A stretch of 64,000 nucleotides of DNA from an uncultured Nocardioides sp. GTDB taxonomy: Bacteria > Actinomycetota > Actinomycetes > Propionibacteriales > Nocardioidaceae. The translations under genes were made by a program, and so were the position numbers. The stretch is taken from contig NZ_CANLDB010000007.1 in assembly GCF_947489365.1 (NCBI RefSeq), positions 89,068 through 153,067 of the forward strand, read 5' to 3'. Below the pieces are notes generated by a model, which was not told the DNA's origin, made no database searches, and saw only the letters and a list, made by a program, of their open reading frames with translations. Of this stretch, positions 1 to 9,687 are shown in pieces; the first letter of the stretch is position 1, and the number at the start of each line of letters is the position of its first letter.

Positions 1-262
1 AGAGGGCGGCCAGGGCGCGGAGGACGACGCCGAAGAAGCGGGCGACCGGTCCGGGGCCGTTGCGGACCGCGCGCGGCGGCACCCGCTTCGGCGCAGGACG
101 CTTCGCCGGGGGGCGCTTGGACGCCGGGGTCTTGGTGGTCGTCCCCCGGGTGCGGGTGCTCGCTCCTCCCGCCGTCGACGACCGCGACCGGGTGGTCGCC
201 GACGTGCCGGAACGGGTGCTCGAGCTCCGCGACCCCGACGGGGAAGACGTACGGGTCGCCAT
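1..262 (-). CDS. ftsK: DNA translocase FtsK/SpoIIIE, N-terminal fragment (cut by window edge)
   Basis: The first 87 codons read on the minus strand from an ATG at 262 with no stop before the window edge. The protein begins MATRTSSPSGSRSS, then a long Ser/Thr/Arg-rich and Lys/Pro-rich basic stretch (KRPPAKRPAPKRVPPRAVRN), then turns hydrophobic (ARFFGVVLRALAAL), as in the low-complexity head and first membrane segment of actinobacterial FtsK. FtsK pumps chromosome DNA at the division septum. The motor domain would lie outside the window, so the call rests on this head plus context: ribonuclease J and dapA follow on the same strand, as in the actinobacterial dapA–rnj–ftsK neighbourhood, here interrupted by the ole operon and cls. 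Confidence 0.6.
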   Translation of the reverse strand, partial: MATRTSSPSGSRSSSTRSGTSATTRSRSSTAGGASTRTRGTTTKTPASKRPPAKRPAPKRVPPRAVRNGPGPVARFFGVVLRALAAL

Positions 263-270
263 GGAAACCG

Positions 271-308
271 ACCCTAGGGGTTCGTCACACCAGTCACACG
301 CTTCACAC
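271..308 (-). promoter_or_regulatory. ftsK promoter with three phased TCACAC repeats
   Basis: On the minus strand a TAGGGT hexamer (276 to 271) lies 8 nt before the ftsK ATG, a leaderless-type -10. Just upstream, plus-strand TCACAC occurs at 285-290, 294-299 and 303-308, exactly 9 bp apart (GTGTGA on the coding strand). The phasing suggests a protein-binding array, but 9 bp is not a full helical turn and no known regulator is assigned. Confidence 0.45.
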
Positions 309-360
309 GCGTGTGTCGGCCGACCTGTCTGTCACAGCCTGTGTCCGGGGTCGCGGACGG

Positions 361-480
361 GCTGGTCGAGCAGCCCGCCGGCCCCGGCGCGCCTCGTCCC
401 CTGCGGGTCGAGGCCGCCGTACGACGCCCGGCGGTCTCGACGACGCGGACTCGCTGCGCTCGTCTGCTGCTCGACCAGCT
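361..480. repeat. Intergenic palindromic repeat (family shared with 17946-17994)
   Basis: A perfect 14-bp inverted repeat, GCTGGTCGAGCAGC (361-374) against GCTGCTCGACCAGC (466-479), brackets a GC-rich core. The right part (432-480) is closely similar to 17946-17994 after pepA: both run CGGTCTCGACGAC, then CTCGCTGCGCTCG, then TGCTGCTCGACCA. A copy in an unrelated gap indicates a dispersed element rather than a local regulatory site. Confidence 0.65.
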
Positions 481-619
481 GAGGAGCTCCCGGCGGCCCG
501 GATCGGTGCACGCGTGTCGGCTACCGGGGGGTACGGCCCCGGAACGAGGCGTCGGGCGGTGCCCTGCGTACGTTCGAGGGGCCGACACCCAGGCACATCT
601 CCGACGTCAGGACCCATCC

Positions 620-1654
620 GTGTCCCTCAACTCGACCCACCACTACACCCGCGCCTCCGTGCTCGCCGTCGAGCGCGTCGAGGCCCCCGTCCGTGTCACG
701 TCCGCCGAGATCGACGACCGCCTCGTCGACGTCTACCGCCGCACCCGGATGCGGGGCGGGCTCCTCGAGGGCCTCGTCGGCATCCGCGAGCGCCGCTGGT
801 GGGGCACCGAGGAGGGCGATGCGGACTTCGTCGCCGGCGCCGTCGCCGCCGGACAGGCCGCGATCGCGGCCAGCGGGGTGGCCACCGAGCGGATCGGGCT
901 CATGGTCAACACCTCGCTCAGCCGCCGCTGGCTCGAGCCCGCCACCGCCGTGGTCATCCACGACGGCATCGGCCTGCCGACGTCCTGCCAGAACTTCGAC
1001 ACCACCAACGCCTGCCTCGGCTTCATGAACGGCATCGAGATCGCCGCGACGATGATCGAGACCGGGATGATCGACTACGCGCTCGTCGTCGACGCCGAGG
1101 ACTCCCGCCCCGTCTCCGAGGCGACGATCACCCGCCTCTCCGACGACGTGTCCACGTCCCGCGACGTCATGGCCGAGTTCGCCGCCCTGACCCTCGGGTC
1201 CGGTGCCGTGGCGATGGTGCTCGGGCCGGCCGAGGACCACCCCGAGGGCCACCGGGTCGTGGCCGCCGTCAGCCGCGCCGGCACCGAGCACAACCAGCTC
1301 TGCGTCGGCGACAACGAGTCGATGGTCACCGACCTCAAGGGCCTGCTCGAGGCCGGGCTCGACCTGTCCTCGGCGCTCTGGGACGAGGCCGCCGCGCCGC
1401 ACGGCTGGGACGCCGGGATGGACCGCTACGTCATCCACCAGGTCTCCCAGGTCCACACCGACGCCCTCTGCGAGCGTCTCGGCATCGACAAGGACCGGGT
1501 GCCACGCTCCTTCCCCGAGTTCGGGAACATCGGGCCCGCCTCGGTGCCCTTCACCCTCGCCGGGGAGAGCGACTCCCTCTCCCGGGGCGACCGGGTGCTG
1601 CTCATGGGCATCGGGTCCGGCCTGAACGCCTGCTGCCTCGAGCTGGCGTGGTGA
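620..1654 (+). CDS. oleA: OleA-type 2-alkyl-3-oxoalkanoate (beta-ketoacid) synthase
   Basis: A thiolase-fold enzyme of about 344 aa. OleA condenses two fatty acyl-CoAs head to head, the first step of long-chain olefin or beta-lactone synthesis. The nucleophilic Cys is at about residue 132 in FDTTNACLGFMNG; the His (HQVSQVHTDAL) and Asn (PEFGNIGPASVPF) motifs of the KAS III/OleA family follow. The frame is open from position 311, but the sequence before GTG 620 is repeat-like, and 620 gives the normal family length. The stop overlaps the GTG of the next gene (GTGA), so translation is probably coupled. FabH-like KAS III is the main alternative; the following oleBC and oleD genes settle the call. 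Confidence 0.9.
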   Translation: MSLNSTHHYTRASVLAVERVEAPVRVTSAEIDDRLVDVYRRTRMRGGLLEGLVGIRERRWWGTEEGDADFVAGAVAAGQAAIAASGVATERIGLMVNTSLSRRWLEPATAVVIHDGIGLPTSCQNFDTTNACLGFMNGIEIAATMIETGMIDYALVVDAEDSRPVSEATITRLSDDVSTSRDVMAEFAALTLGSGAVAMVLGPAEDHPEGHRVVAAVSRAGTEHNQLCVGDNESMVTDLKGLLEAGLDLSSALWDEAAAPHGWDAGMDRYVIHQVSQVHTDALCERLGIDKDRVPRSFPEFGNIGPASVPFTLAGESDSLSRGDRVLLMGIGSGLNACCLELAW

Positions 1655-4236
1655 GCGCCGTGCGCACCGTCGGCACCGGCCCCCTCCCCCACGCCCTCCC
1701 GGGCCTCGACCCCACCTGGTCGCGCACGGTCGTCGTCCCCGACGGCCGCGGCCGCGAGCGGACCTGGCACCTGCTCGACAACGGTGCCGAGCCCGTCCAC
1801 GGCACTCTGGTCTGCGTCCACGGCAACCCCACCTGGTCCTACCTGTGGCGGGGCCTCCTCGGCGGGGTCCCCGCCGGCTGGCGCGTCATCGCGCCCGACC
1901 AGCTCGGGATGGGCTACTCCGAGCGCCTCGGGGACGACGAGGAGCCCTGGACCGTCGCCGAGCGCGTCGCCGACCTCGGCCGCCTCACGGACGCCCTGGG
2001 CGTCGACGGCCCCGTGGTCAGCGTCGGTCACGACTGGGGCGGGATCATCTCGCTCGGCTGGGCCCTCGACCGCCGCGAGCGCGTGATCGGCGCCGTCGTC
2101 GGCAACACCGCCGTCGCCCAGCCGCCCGGTGACTTCGGCCCGCCGCTGATCCGTCTGGCCCACACCCCCGGCGTCCGTCCGTTCGGATGCGTCGCGACCC
2201 CGATCTTCGTGCGCGCCACCTCGGCGCTGTCGTCGCCCGCGCTGCCGAAGGACGTCCGCGACGCTCTCGCCCTGCCGTACGGCGACGCGCACCGCCGGCG
2301 CTCGGTCGGGGACTTCGTGGCCGACATCCCGTTCGCGCCCGGCCACCCGTCGTACCCGGTCGTGGCGGGGATCGCCGAGGACGTCAAGAACCTCGACGTG
2401 CCCGCCCTGATGATGTGGGGGCCGCGGGACCCCGTGTTCGGGGAGCGGTACCTGCGCGACCTGCGCGACCGGCTGCCCCGGGCGCGGGTGCACCGCTTCG
2501 AGGGCGCCTCCCACCTCGTCACCGAGGACGCCCCGGAGCACGTGGACGCCGTCGCCGCGTTCCTCGACGACCTCCTCGACCCGCCCGCCAGCGACGACGC
2601 CCGCCCCGCCGCCGAGGGGTCCGGCGACCGGATGTGGACCGCTCTCGAGGCCCGCGCCGACGACGACGCCCTCGCCGTGGCCGCCGGTGGCGGCACCGTC
2701 TCCTGGCGCGACCTCGCGTCCCGGGTCGCGGCCCTCGCAGCCGGCCTCCGCGCCGCCGGGGTGCAGCCCGGCGACCGGATCGGCCTCCTCGTCGAGCCGT
2801 CGACCGACCTCACCACGATCGTGTACGCCGCGTGGCGGGCCGGCGCGGTCGTCGTCGTGGCCGACAAGGGGCTCGGCTTCGCCGGCATGCGCCGCGCGCT
2901 GCGTGGCGGGACGCTCGACCACGTCGTCGGGCACCGCACCGGCCTGGCCGCCGCCCGCGCCATGGGACTGCCCGGCTCGCGGATCTCGGTCGAGCCGCTG
3001 CCCGCCCCCGTCGCCCTCCTGCTCGGCGTCTCCCAGGACCTCGAGGGCCTCGTCGCGCTCGGCGCCGGGGCCGAGGCGCCGCCCGAGCCCGACCTGGACG
3101 CCGACTGCGCGATCCTGTTCACCTCCGGGGCGACCGGTCCTGCGAAGGGCGTCGCCTACACCCACCGCCAGGCACGCGCCGAGGTCGACCTGGTCCGCGC
3201 GACGTACGACCTCGGGCCCGACGACGCGTTCGTGGCGGCCTTCGCGCCGTTCGCGCTGTTCGGACCGGCCTTCGGGATCGCCTCGTCCGTCCCGGCCATC
3301 GACGTCACCGCGCCGCACACGCTGACCGCCCCGCTGCTCGCGGACGCCGCGTCCGCCGTCGACGCGACCGTCGTCTTCGCCTCCCCCGCCGCGCTGCGTC
3401 GGGTGGTCGCCACCCGCGACGACCTCACGGACCCCCAGCGTACGGCGCTCGCCGGCGTCCGCCTGCTGATGTCGGCGGGCGCGCCCGTGCCGCTGCCCGT
3501 GCTCGAGCAGGTCGCCGAGGTCGTCCCCGGCGCCGCGCTCCACACGCCGTACGGGATGACCGAGGCGCTGCCCGCCACCGACGTCTCCCTGGCCCAGATT
3601 CGCGAGGCCGGTCCGGGCGAGGGCGTCTGCGTCGGACGCCCCCTCGCCGGCGTCCGGATCGGGGTCGTGCCGTTCGGGCGGGAGTCCGACGGACCCGTCG
3701 AGCACGCCCTTCCCGAGGGCGGGACCGGCGAGATCTGCGTGAGCGCCCCCCACGTCAAGGACCGGTACGACGACCTGTGGCTGACGCAGCGCCGGTCGGC
3801 GTCGTACGTCGGGTGGCACCGCACCGGCGACGTCGGCCACCTCGACGACGAGGGCCGGCTGTGGGTCGAGGGCCGCCTCGGGCACGTCGTCCGCACCGCC
3901 GACGGGGTCGTGACCCCGGTCGGGGTGGAGCAGCGCGCCGAGTCCGTGCCGGGCGTCTCCGCGGCCGCCGCGGTCGGCGTCGGTCCGGAGGGCACGCAGC
4001 AGCTCGTGGTCGTGGTGGTCCCGGACGGCGCCTCCTCGCGCCGTACCGGCCCGCGTGGCCCGATCGGGGTCCGCGGCGCGGACCTGGACCTCGCCGACGC
4101 GGTCCGTGCGGCCGTCGGCACGCCGGTGGCGGCGGTGCTGGCCGCCGACCGGCTGCCGCTGGACGTGCGCCACTCCTCCAAGGTCGACCGGTCCGAGGTC
4201 GCGCGGCAGGCCGCGCGGTCGCTGGCGGGGCGCTGA
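1651..4236 (+). CDS. oleBC: OleBC fusion: beta-lactone decarboxylase plus beta-lactone synthetase
   Basis: An 861-aa two-domain protein. Residues about 1-305 are an alpha/beta-hydrolase related to haloalkane dehalogenases, with HGNPTWSYLW, the nucleophile motif VGHDWGG (Asp ~128) and a C-terminal His in EGASHLV (~288): OleB, which decarboxylates cis-beta-lactones to alkenes. Residues about 325-861 are an ANL adenylating enzyme with the P-loop FTSGATGPAKG (~490), YGMTEALPATD, HRTGDVGHLDDEGRLW and a late Lys in SSKVDRSE: OleC, which closes the beta-lactone. Such OleBC fusions are known in Actinobacteria such as Micrococcus. GTG 1651 is chosen because it overlaps the oleA stop and fits the OleB N-terminus; the open frame upstream is a shadow of oleA. 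Confidence 0.92.
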   Translation: MSAVRTVGTGPLPHALPGLDPTWSRTVVVPDGRGRERTWHLLDNGAEPVHGTLVCVHGNPTWSYLWRGLLGGVPAGWRVIAPDQLGMGYSERLGDDEEPWTVAERVADLGRLTDALGVDGPVVSVGHDWGGIISLGWALDRRERVIGAVVGNTAVAQPPGDFGPPLIRLAHTPGVRPFGCVATPIFVRATSALSSPALPKDVRDALALPYGDAHRRRSVGDFVADIPFAPGHPSYPVVAGIAEDVKNLDVPALMMWGPRDPVFGERYLRDLRDRLPRARVHRFEGASHLVTEDAPEHVDAVAAFLDDLLDPPASDDARPAAEGSGDRMWTALEARADDDALAVAAGGGTVSWRDLASRVAALAAGLRAAGVQPGDRIGLLVEPSTDLTTIVYAAWRAGAVVVVADKGLGFAGMRRALRGGTLDHVVGHRTGLAAARAMGLPGSRISVEPLPAPVALLLGVSQDLEGLVALGAGAEAPPEPDLDADCAILFTSGATGPAKGVAYTHRQARAEVDLVRATYDLGPDDAFVAAFAPFALFGPAFGIASSVPAIDVTAPHTLTAPLLADAASAVDATVVFASPAALRRVVATRDDLTDPQRTALAGVRLLMSAGAPVPLPVLEQVAEVVPGAALHTPYGMTEALPATDVSLAQIREAGPGEGVCVGRPLAGVRIGVVPFGRESDGPVEHALPEGGTGEICVSAPHVKDRYDDLWLTQRRSASYVGWHRTGDVGHLDDEGRLWVEGRLGHVVRTADGVVTPVGVEQRAESVPGVSAAAAVGVGPEGTQQLVVVVVPDGASSRRTGPRGPIGVRGADLDLADAVRAAVGTPVAAVLAADRLPLDVRHSSKVDRSEVARQAARSLAGR

Positions 4237-4240
4237 GGTC

Positions 4241-5236
4241 GTGAGGGTCCTCGTCACCGGGGCCTCCGGGCTGCTGGGCGCCACCACCGCGCGGGCCCTC
4301 GCCGCGCGCGGGGACGACGTCACCGTGATGCAGCGCCGGCCCTCGGGTCTCGCGGACGCGGGGCTGCGCGAGGTGCTCGCCGACCTCGGCGACCCTGCCT
4401 CCGCGGGGCTGGTCCGGGGGGCGGCGCGGGGGCAGGACGCGGTCCTCCACCTCGCCGCGAAGGTCGACGTGGTCGGCCCGGCCATCGACTTCGAGCGCGC
4501 GAACGTCGGCGGCACCCGTGCCGTCGTCGACGCCTGCCGCGCCGAGGGCGTGGGGCGTCTCGTCCAGGTGTCCTCGCCCTCGGTCGCCCACGCCGGCGAC
4601 GCGCTGGTCGGGGTCGGCGCCGGACCCGCCGACCCGGCCTCCGCCCGCGGGCACTACGCCCGCACCAAGGCCGTCTCCGAGCTCCTGGCGCTCGACGCGG
4701 ACTCGGCGACGACCGGGCTCGCCGTGCTGGCCGTCCGCCCCCACCTGGTCTGGGGGCCGGGCGACACCCAGCTCGTCGCGCGCCTGGTCGAGCGGGCCCG
4801 CGCCGGACGCCTCCCGGTGCTCGGCGCGGGCACCGCGCTCATCGACACCACCTACGTCGACGACGCCGCCGACGCGCTCGTGGCGGCGGTCGACGCGTGC
4901 GGGGTCTCCGCGCGGGGCGAGGCGCTGGTGGTCTCCGGCGGCGAGCCGCGGACCGTCGCCGAGATCCTGACCAGGGTCTGCCGCGCCGCCGGGCTTCCGG
5001 CCCCTCGCCTCCGCCTCCCCGTCCCGGTGGCCCGCGCCGCGGGGGCCGTCGTCGACGGCGTCTGGGCGGCCACCCGTCGTACGGACACCCCGCCGCTGAC
5101 CCGCTTCCTCGTCGAGCAGCTCACCACCGCGCACTGGTTCGACCAGCGCCGCACCCGCGAGCTCCTCGCCTGGACCCCCGCCGTCGGCCTCGACGAGGGC
5201 TTCCGCCGCCTCGCGGCGTCGTACGGCACCACCTGA
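4241..5236 (+). CDS. oleD: OleD-type 2-alkyl-3-oxoalkanoate reductase
   Basis: A 331-aa extended short-chain dehydrogenase. The GTG at 4241 follows the oleBC stop by 4 nt, giving VRVLVTGASGLLG, the Rossmann glycine motif, at the very N-terminus. The catalytic Tyr-x3-Lys is HYARTKAVSE (~residues 139-143). OleD uses NADPH to reduce the beta-ketoacid made by OleA to the beta-hydroxy acid used by OleC. With oleA and oleBC this completes the four activities of the pathway in one 4.6-kb operon. It resembles 3-beta-HSD/epimerase proteins, so the substrate rests on context. Confidence 0.87.
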   Translation: MRVLVTGASGLLGATTARALAARGDDVTVMQRRPSGLADAGLREVLADLGDPASAGLVRGAARGQDAVLHLAAKVDVVGPAIDFERANVGGTRAVVDACRAEGVGRLVQVSSPSVAHAGDALVGVGAGPADPASARGHYARTKAVSELLALDADSATTGLAVLAVRPHLVWGPGDTQLVARLVERARAGRLPVLGAGTALIDTTYVDDAADALVAAVDACGVSARGEALVVSGGEPRTVAEILTRVCRAAGLPAPRLRLPVPVARAAGAVVDGVWAATRRTDTPPLTRFLVEQLTTAHWFDQRRTRELLAWTPAVGLDEGFRRLAASYGTT

Positions 5237-5246
5237 CGGTCGCGTC

Positions 5247-5472
5247 GGGCCCACGAAACCCCGACCTGGCGGGCGGAACTTCGTGGGCCCAGTCGGGGTT
5301 TCACCAGCCAACCCGTGAATCCAGAGGCCGCGGGAACTCCTGTGACAGGTGAGGTCCGGGCGCGTTCGCCGTCCGGCCGGCCCCACGACCGGGCCCACGA
5401 AACCCCGACCTGGCGGGCGAAACTTCGTCAGCCCAGCCGGGGTTTCACCAGCCGACCCGTGAAACCTGAGGC
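5247..5472. repeat. Two direct 82-bp repeats with interleaved inverted arms
   Basis: Copies lie at 5247-5328 and 5391-5472 (144-bp offset), in the gap between convergent oleD and cls. In copy 1 arm A, GGGCCCACGAA (5247-5257), pairs perfectly with 5280-5290; arm B, GAAACCCCGAC (5255-5265), pairs perfectly with 5292-5302. The order A-B-A'-B' means the two stems exclude each other or form a pseudoknot. In copy 2 the B stem is mostly kept while A' has decayed. It may act as a bidirectional terminator or be a dispersed repeat. Confidence 0.8.
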
Positions 5473-5518
5473 TGTTGAGGCCCGTGTGACACGCGCGACG
5501 ACGGCGCCGCAACCCCCG

Positions 5519-6982
5519 TCACATCAGCGACGACGCGAGGCGACAGACGTTGTCGACGTACCGGGTGCGGAGGGGCTGCCGGCGCCACTCGGCGAGGGTG
5601 AGCTCGCGGGAGACGGCGAGGTACTCGGCGTCGCTGGCGAGCAGCCGGTCGACGAGGTCGCCGCCGAAGCCGAGGAGCATGATCTCGTAGTTCAGGGCGT
5701 ACGAGCGGTAGTCCATGTTCGAGGACCCGATGACGCCGACGTGGCCGTCGACGGTCATGTACTTCGCGTGCAGCACCGCCGGCGCCGGGTAGAGGTGCAG
5801 GTGGACGCCGGCCTCGAGCAGCGTCGTGTAGTACGACCGCTGGGCGTGGCCGACGACGAACTGGTCGGCCTTCTCCCCCACGAACAGGTCGACGCGCACA
5901 CCCCGGTACGCCGCCGAGGTGATCGCGGTCAGCAGCGCCTCGTCGGGCACGAAGTAGGGGCTCGTGATCGACACCGACCGCAGCGACTGGTGCACCAGCT
6001 CGGTGAACATGCGCAGGTTCGGCTCGGTCGGGAAGCCGGGTCCGGACGGCACGAGCTGCATCGCGTCGTACCGCCCGCCGATGCGCCGGGACTCGTGGTC
6101 GGTGAAGAACAGCTCGGGCGCGAGCCGCTCCCCGGTCTCGGCGAACCAGTCGGTCGAGAACACCGCCTCGACCGCGGTCACGATCTCCCCGCCGACCTGG
6201 ATCGTCAGGTCCTTCCAGAAGCGGCCCACCGTCGCGTTCTTCTCGCTGCCGTACGACGGCCCGATGAGGTTGTGCGACCCGACGAACGCCCGGCGCCCGT
6301 CGACGACCAGGAGCTTGCGGTGGTTGCGCAGGTCCGGGCGGCGCCACTGCCCGCGCAGGGGCTGGATCGGCATCATCAGGTGCCAGTCGACGTCCGCCTC
6401 GGTGAGGCGGCGCTGCAGGGCCTTGAACCCGTCGTACGAGCGGGAGCCGAGGTGGTCCATCAGCAGCCGGACCTCGACGCCCCGGGCGCGGGCCGCGACC
6501 AGTGCGCTGAAGACGGGGTCGGTGACCTCGTCCCAGCTCGCGATGTAGAACTCGACGTGCACGAACCGCTCCGCGGTGTCGATCGCGGCGCCCATCGCGA
6601 CGAACGCCGCCGCAGTGTCGCCGTACGTGCCCTCGTCGGAGCCGACGACGCACGGCAGGCCGGTCAGGGTGCGGTTCATCCGCAGCACCGAGGTGAGGCC
6701 GGCGCCGGGCGCGGCGCCGTCCGGGACGCCCGGCATCGCCATCGTGTGCTCGATCAGCAGCCGGTTGGCCTCGGTCTGCAGCTCGTGGCGGCGACCGGTG
6801 ACGAACGGGCTGCCGATCATCCAGTACAGCGGCAGCCCGACGACCGGGATGAAGAAGATGGCCATCAGCCACGCGGAGGACGACCCGGGGTTGCGACCCT
6901 CCGGGACCGTCCCCACGGCGGCGATCTTGACGACGTACTCGACGACCAGCAGCGTGCTGGCGACGATGCTGGCGACGTCCAC
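5519..6982 (-). CDS. cls: Cardiolipin synthase (phospholipase D family)
   Basis: A 487-aa membrane enzyme that joins phosphatidylglycerol units (or uses CDP-diacylglycerol) to make cardiolipin. Two N-terminal hydrophobic segments (IVASTLLVVEYVVKIAAV and LMAIFFIPVVGLPLYWMIG) precede two PLD domains, each with an HKD motif: NHRKLLVVDG with VGSHN, and HAKYMTVDG with IGSSN. Length and layout fit bacterial ClsA/ClsB. It lies 9 bp downstream of the ribonuclease J stop on the same strand, so it is probably the last gene of the dapA–rnj–cls transcript. Confidence 0.93.
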   Translation of the reverse strand: MDVASIVASTLLVVEYVVKIAAVGTVPEGRNPGSSSAWLMAIFFIPVVGLPLYWMIGSPFVTGRRHELQTEANRLLIEHTMAMPGVPDGAAPGAGLTSVLRMNRTLTGLPCVVGSDEGTYGDTAAAFVAMGAAIDTAERFVHVEFYIASWDEVTDPVFSALVAARARGVEVRLLMDHLGSRSYDGFKALQRRLTEADVDWHLMMPIQPLRGQWRRPDLRNHRKLLVVDGRRAFVGSHNLIGPSYGSEKNATVGRFWKDLTIQVGGEIVTAVEAVFSTDWFAETGERLAPELFFTDHESRRIGGRYDAMQLVPSGPGFPTEPNLRMFTELVHQSLRSVSITSPYFVPDEALLTAITSAAYRGVRVDLFVGEKADQFVVGHAQRSYYTTLLEAGVHLHLYPAPAVLHAKYMTVDGHVGVIGSSNMDYRSYALNYEIMLLGFGGDLVDRLLASDAEYLAVSRELTLAEWRRQPLRTRYVDNVCRLASSLM

Positions 6983-6991
6983 GGCCGCAGG

Positions 6992-8677
<1,686 letters not shown>

Positions 8678-8699
8678 GGGTCCTTTCCAGGAACGTGGC

Positions 8700-9608
8700 T
8701 CAGAGGAGCCCGGCGCCGACCAGGCTTGCGCGGAGCGCAGCCACCTCGTCGTCGTCGAGCTCGACCAAGGGGCCGCGGACGCGGCGGTTGTCGAGCACGC
8801 CGAGCAGCTGCAGCCCGGCCTTCGCAGTGGTGGCGCCGTAGTTCGCGACGCCCATCACGGCGTCGACGGCGGGCAGGGTGGCGGTGTACGCCGCGAGCGC
8901 GGCGGCCGTGTCGCCGGCGAGCCAGGCGTCGACCATCGCGCGCAGGCGCGGGCCCACGACGTGGCCGACGACGCTGACCATGCCGACCGCGCCGTGGGCG
9001 AGGTAGCCGAGGTTGAGGGCGTCCTCGCCGGAGTAGACGGCGTAGCCCATCTCGCGCAGCCGCACGCTGCGGGGCAGGTCGCCCGTGGCGTCCTTGACCG
9101 CGACGACGGGCTCGAGCGCGAGGGCGGCCTCGTAGGTCTCGAGGGCGATCTGGGTGGCGGTGCGGCCCGGGACGTCGTACAGCATCACCGGGACGTCGGT
9201 CGCGCCGACGACGGTCCGGAAGTGCTGGAGGATCCCGGCCTGGCCGGGCTTGGAGTAGTACGGCGCGACGAGCAGCAGCCCGTCGGCGCCGACCTTGGCG
9301 GCCTGCTCGGCGAGCTCGACGCTGTGGGCGGTCGAGTTGGTGCCGACGCCGGCCACCACGACGGCCTCGTCGCCGACGGCGTCGCGGACGGCGGCGAGGA
9401 TCTCGCCGTCCTCGGCGACGCTCGTGGTGGGCGACTCCCCCGTCGTGCCGGACACGACGACACCGTCGTGGCCGGTCGCCACGAGGTGCCGCGCGATCGC
9501 GGCGGTGCCGTCGAGGTCGACCGAGCCGTCGGGGGCGAAGGCGGTGGCCATCGCGGTGAGCACGCGACCGAACGGTGCTCCAGGGTCGGAGAGGGTCGCA
9601 GCGCTCAT
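8700..9608 (-). CDS. dapA: 4-hydroxy-tetrahydrodipicolinate synthase
   Basis: A 302-aa TIM-barrel aldolase that condenses pyruvate with aspartate semialdehyde in the lysine/diaminopimelate pathway. The Schiff-base Lys is in VVAVKDATGD (~residue 172), the substrate motif is SGTTGESPT, and the conserved Tyr lies in MLYDVPGRT. The frame is open further upstream, but the ATG at 9608 gives the family length and is preceded by a leaderless-type -10. It is first in an apparent dapA–rnj–cls operon. Confidence 0.96.
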   Translation of the reverse strand: MSAATLSDPGAPFGRVLTAMATAFAPDGSVDLDGTAAIARHLVATGHDGVVVSGTTGESPTTSVAEDGEILAAVRDAVGDEAVVVAGVGTNSTAHSVELAEQAAKVGADGLLLVAPYYSKPGQAGILQHFRTVVGATDVPVMLYDVPGRTATQIALETYEAALALEPVVAVKDATGDLPRSVRLREMGYAVYSGEDALNLGYLAHGAVGMVSVVGHVVGPRLRAMVDAWLAGDTAAALAAYTATLPAVDAVMGVANYGATTAKAGLQLLGVLDNRRVRGPLVELDDDEVAALRASLVGAGLL

Positions 9609-9615
9609 GGTCCTC

Positions 9616-9621
9616 AGGCTA
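9616..9621 (-). promoter_or_regulatory. dapA -10 hexamer (leaderless type)
   Basis: TAGCCT reads on the minus strand from 9621 to 9616, with 7 nt before the ATG at 9608. No Shine-Dalgarno sequence is evident, so the transcript probably starts at or near the A of the ATG. Confidence 0.6.
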
Positions 9622-9687
9622 TCTCCGGCCGCCGACAACCCCCGACACCGGCGCGCACGCCGGCTGACGCGCCGACTCGCACCCGGC

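Larger units (their letters stand above)
263..619. other. Gene-free gap between divergent ftsK and oleA
   Basis: This 357-bp gap holds the ftsK promoter at its left end, a palindromic repeat at 361-480, and the region before oleA. Open frames crossing it are shadows: the start chosen for oleA is the GTG at 620, where homology to OleA begins. I see no convincing gene or RNA in it. Confidence 0.5.

Noticed and set aside
313..1650. Long N-terminal extension of the oleBC frame, open from 313
   Set aside because: The predicted peptide is low-complexity Arg/Pro/Ala typical of a shifted frame over oleA; OleB homology begins at GTG 1651.
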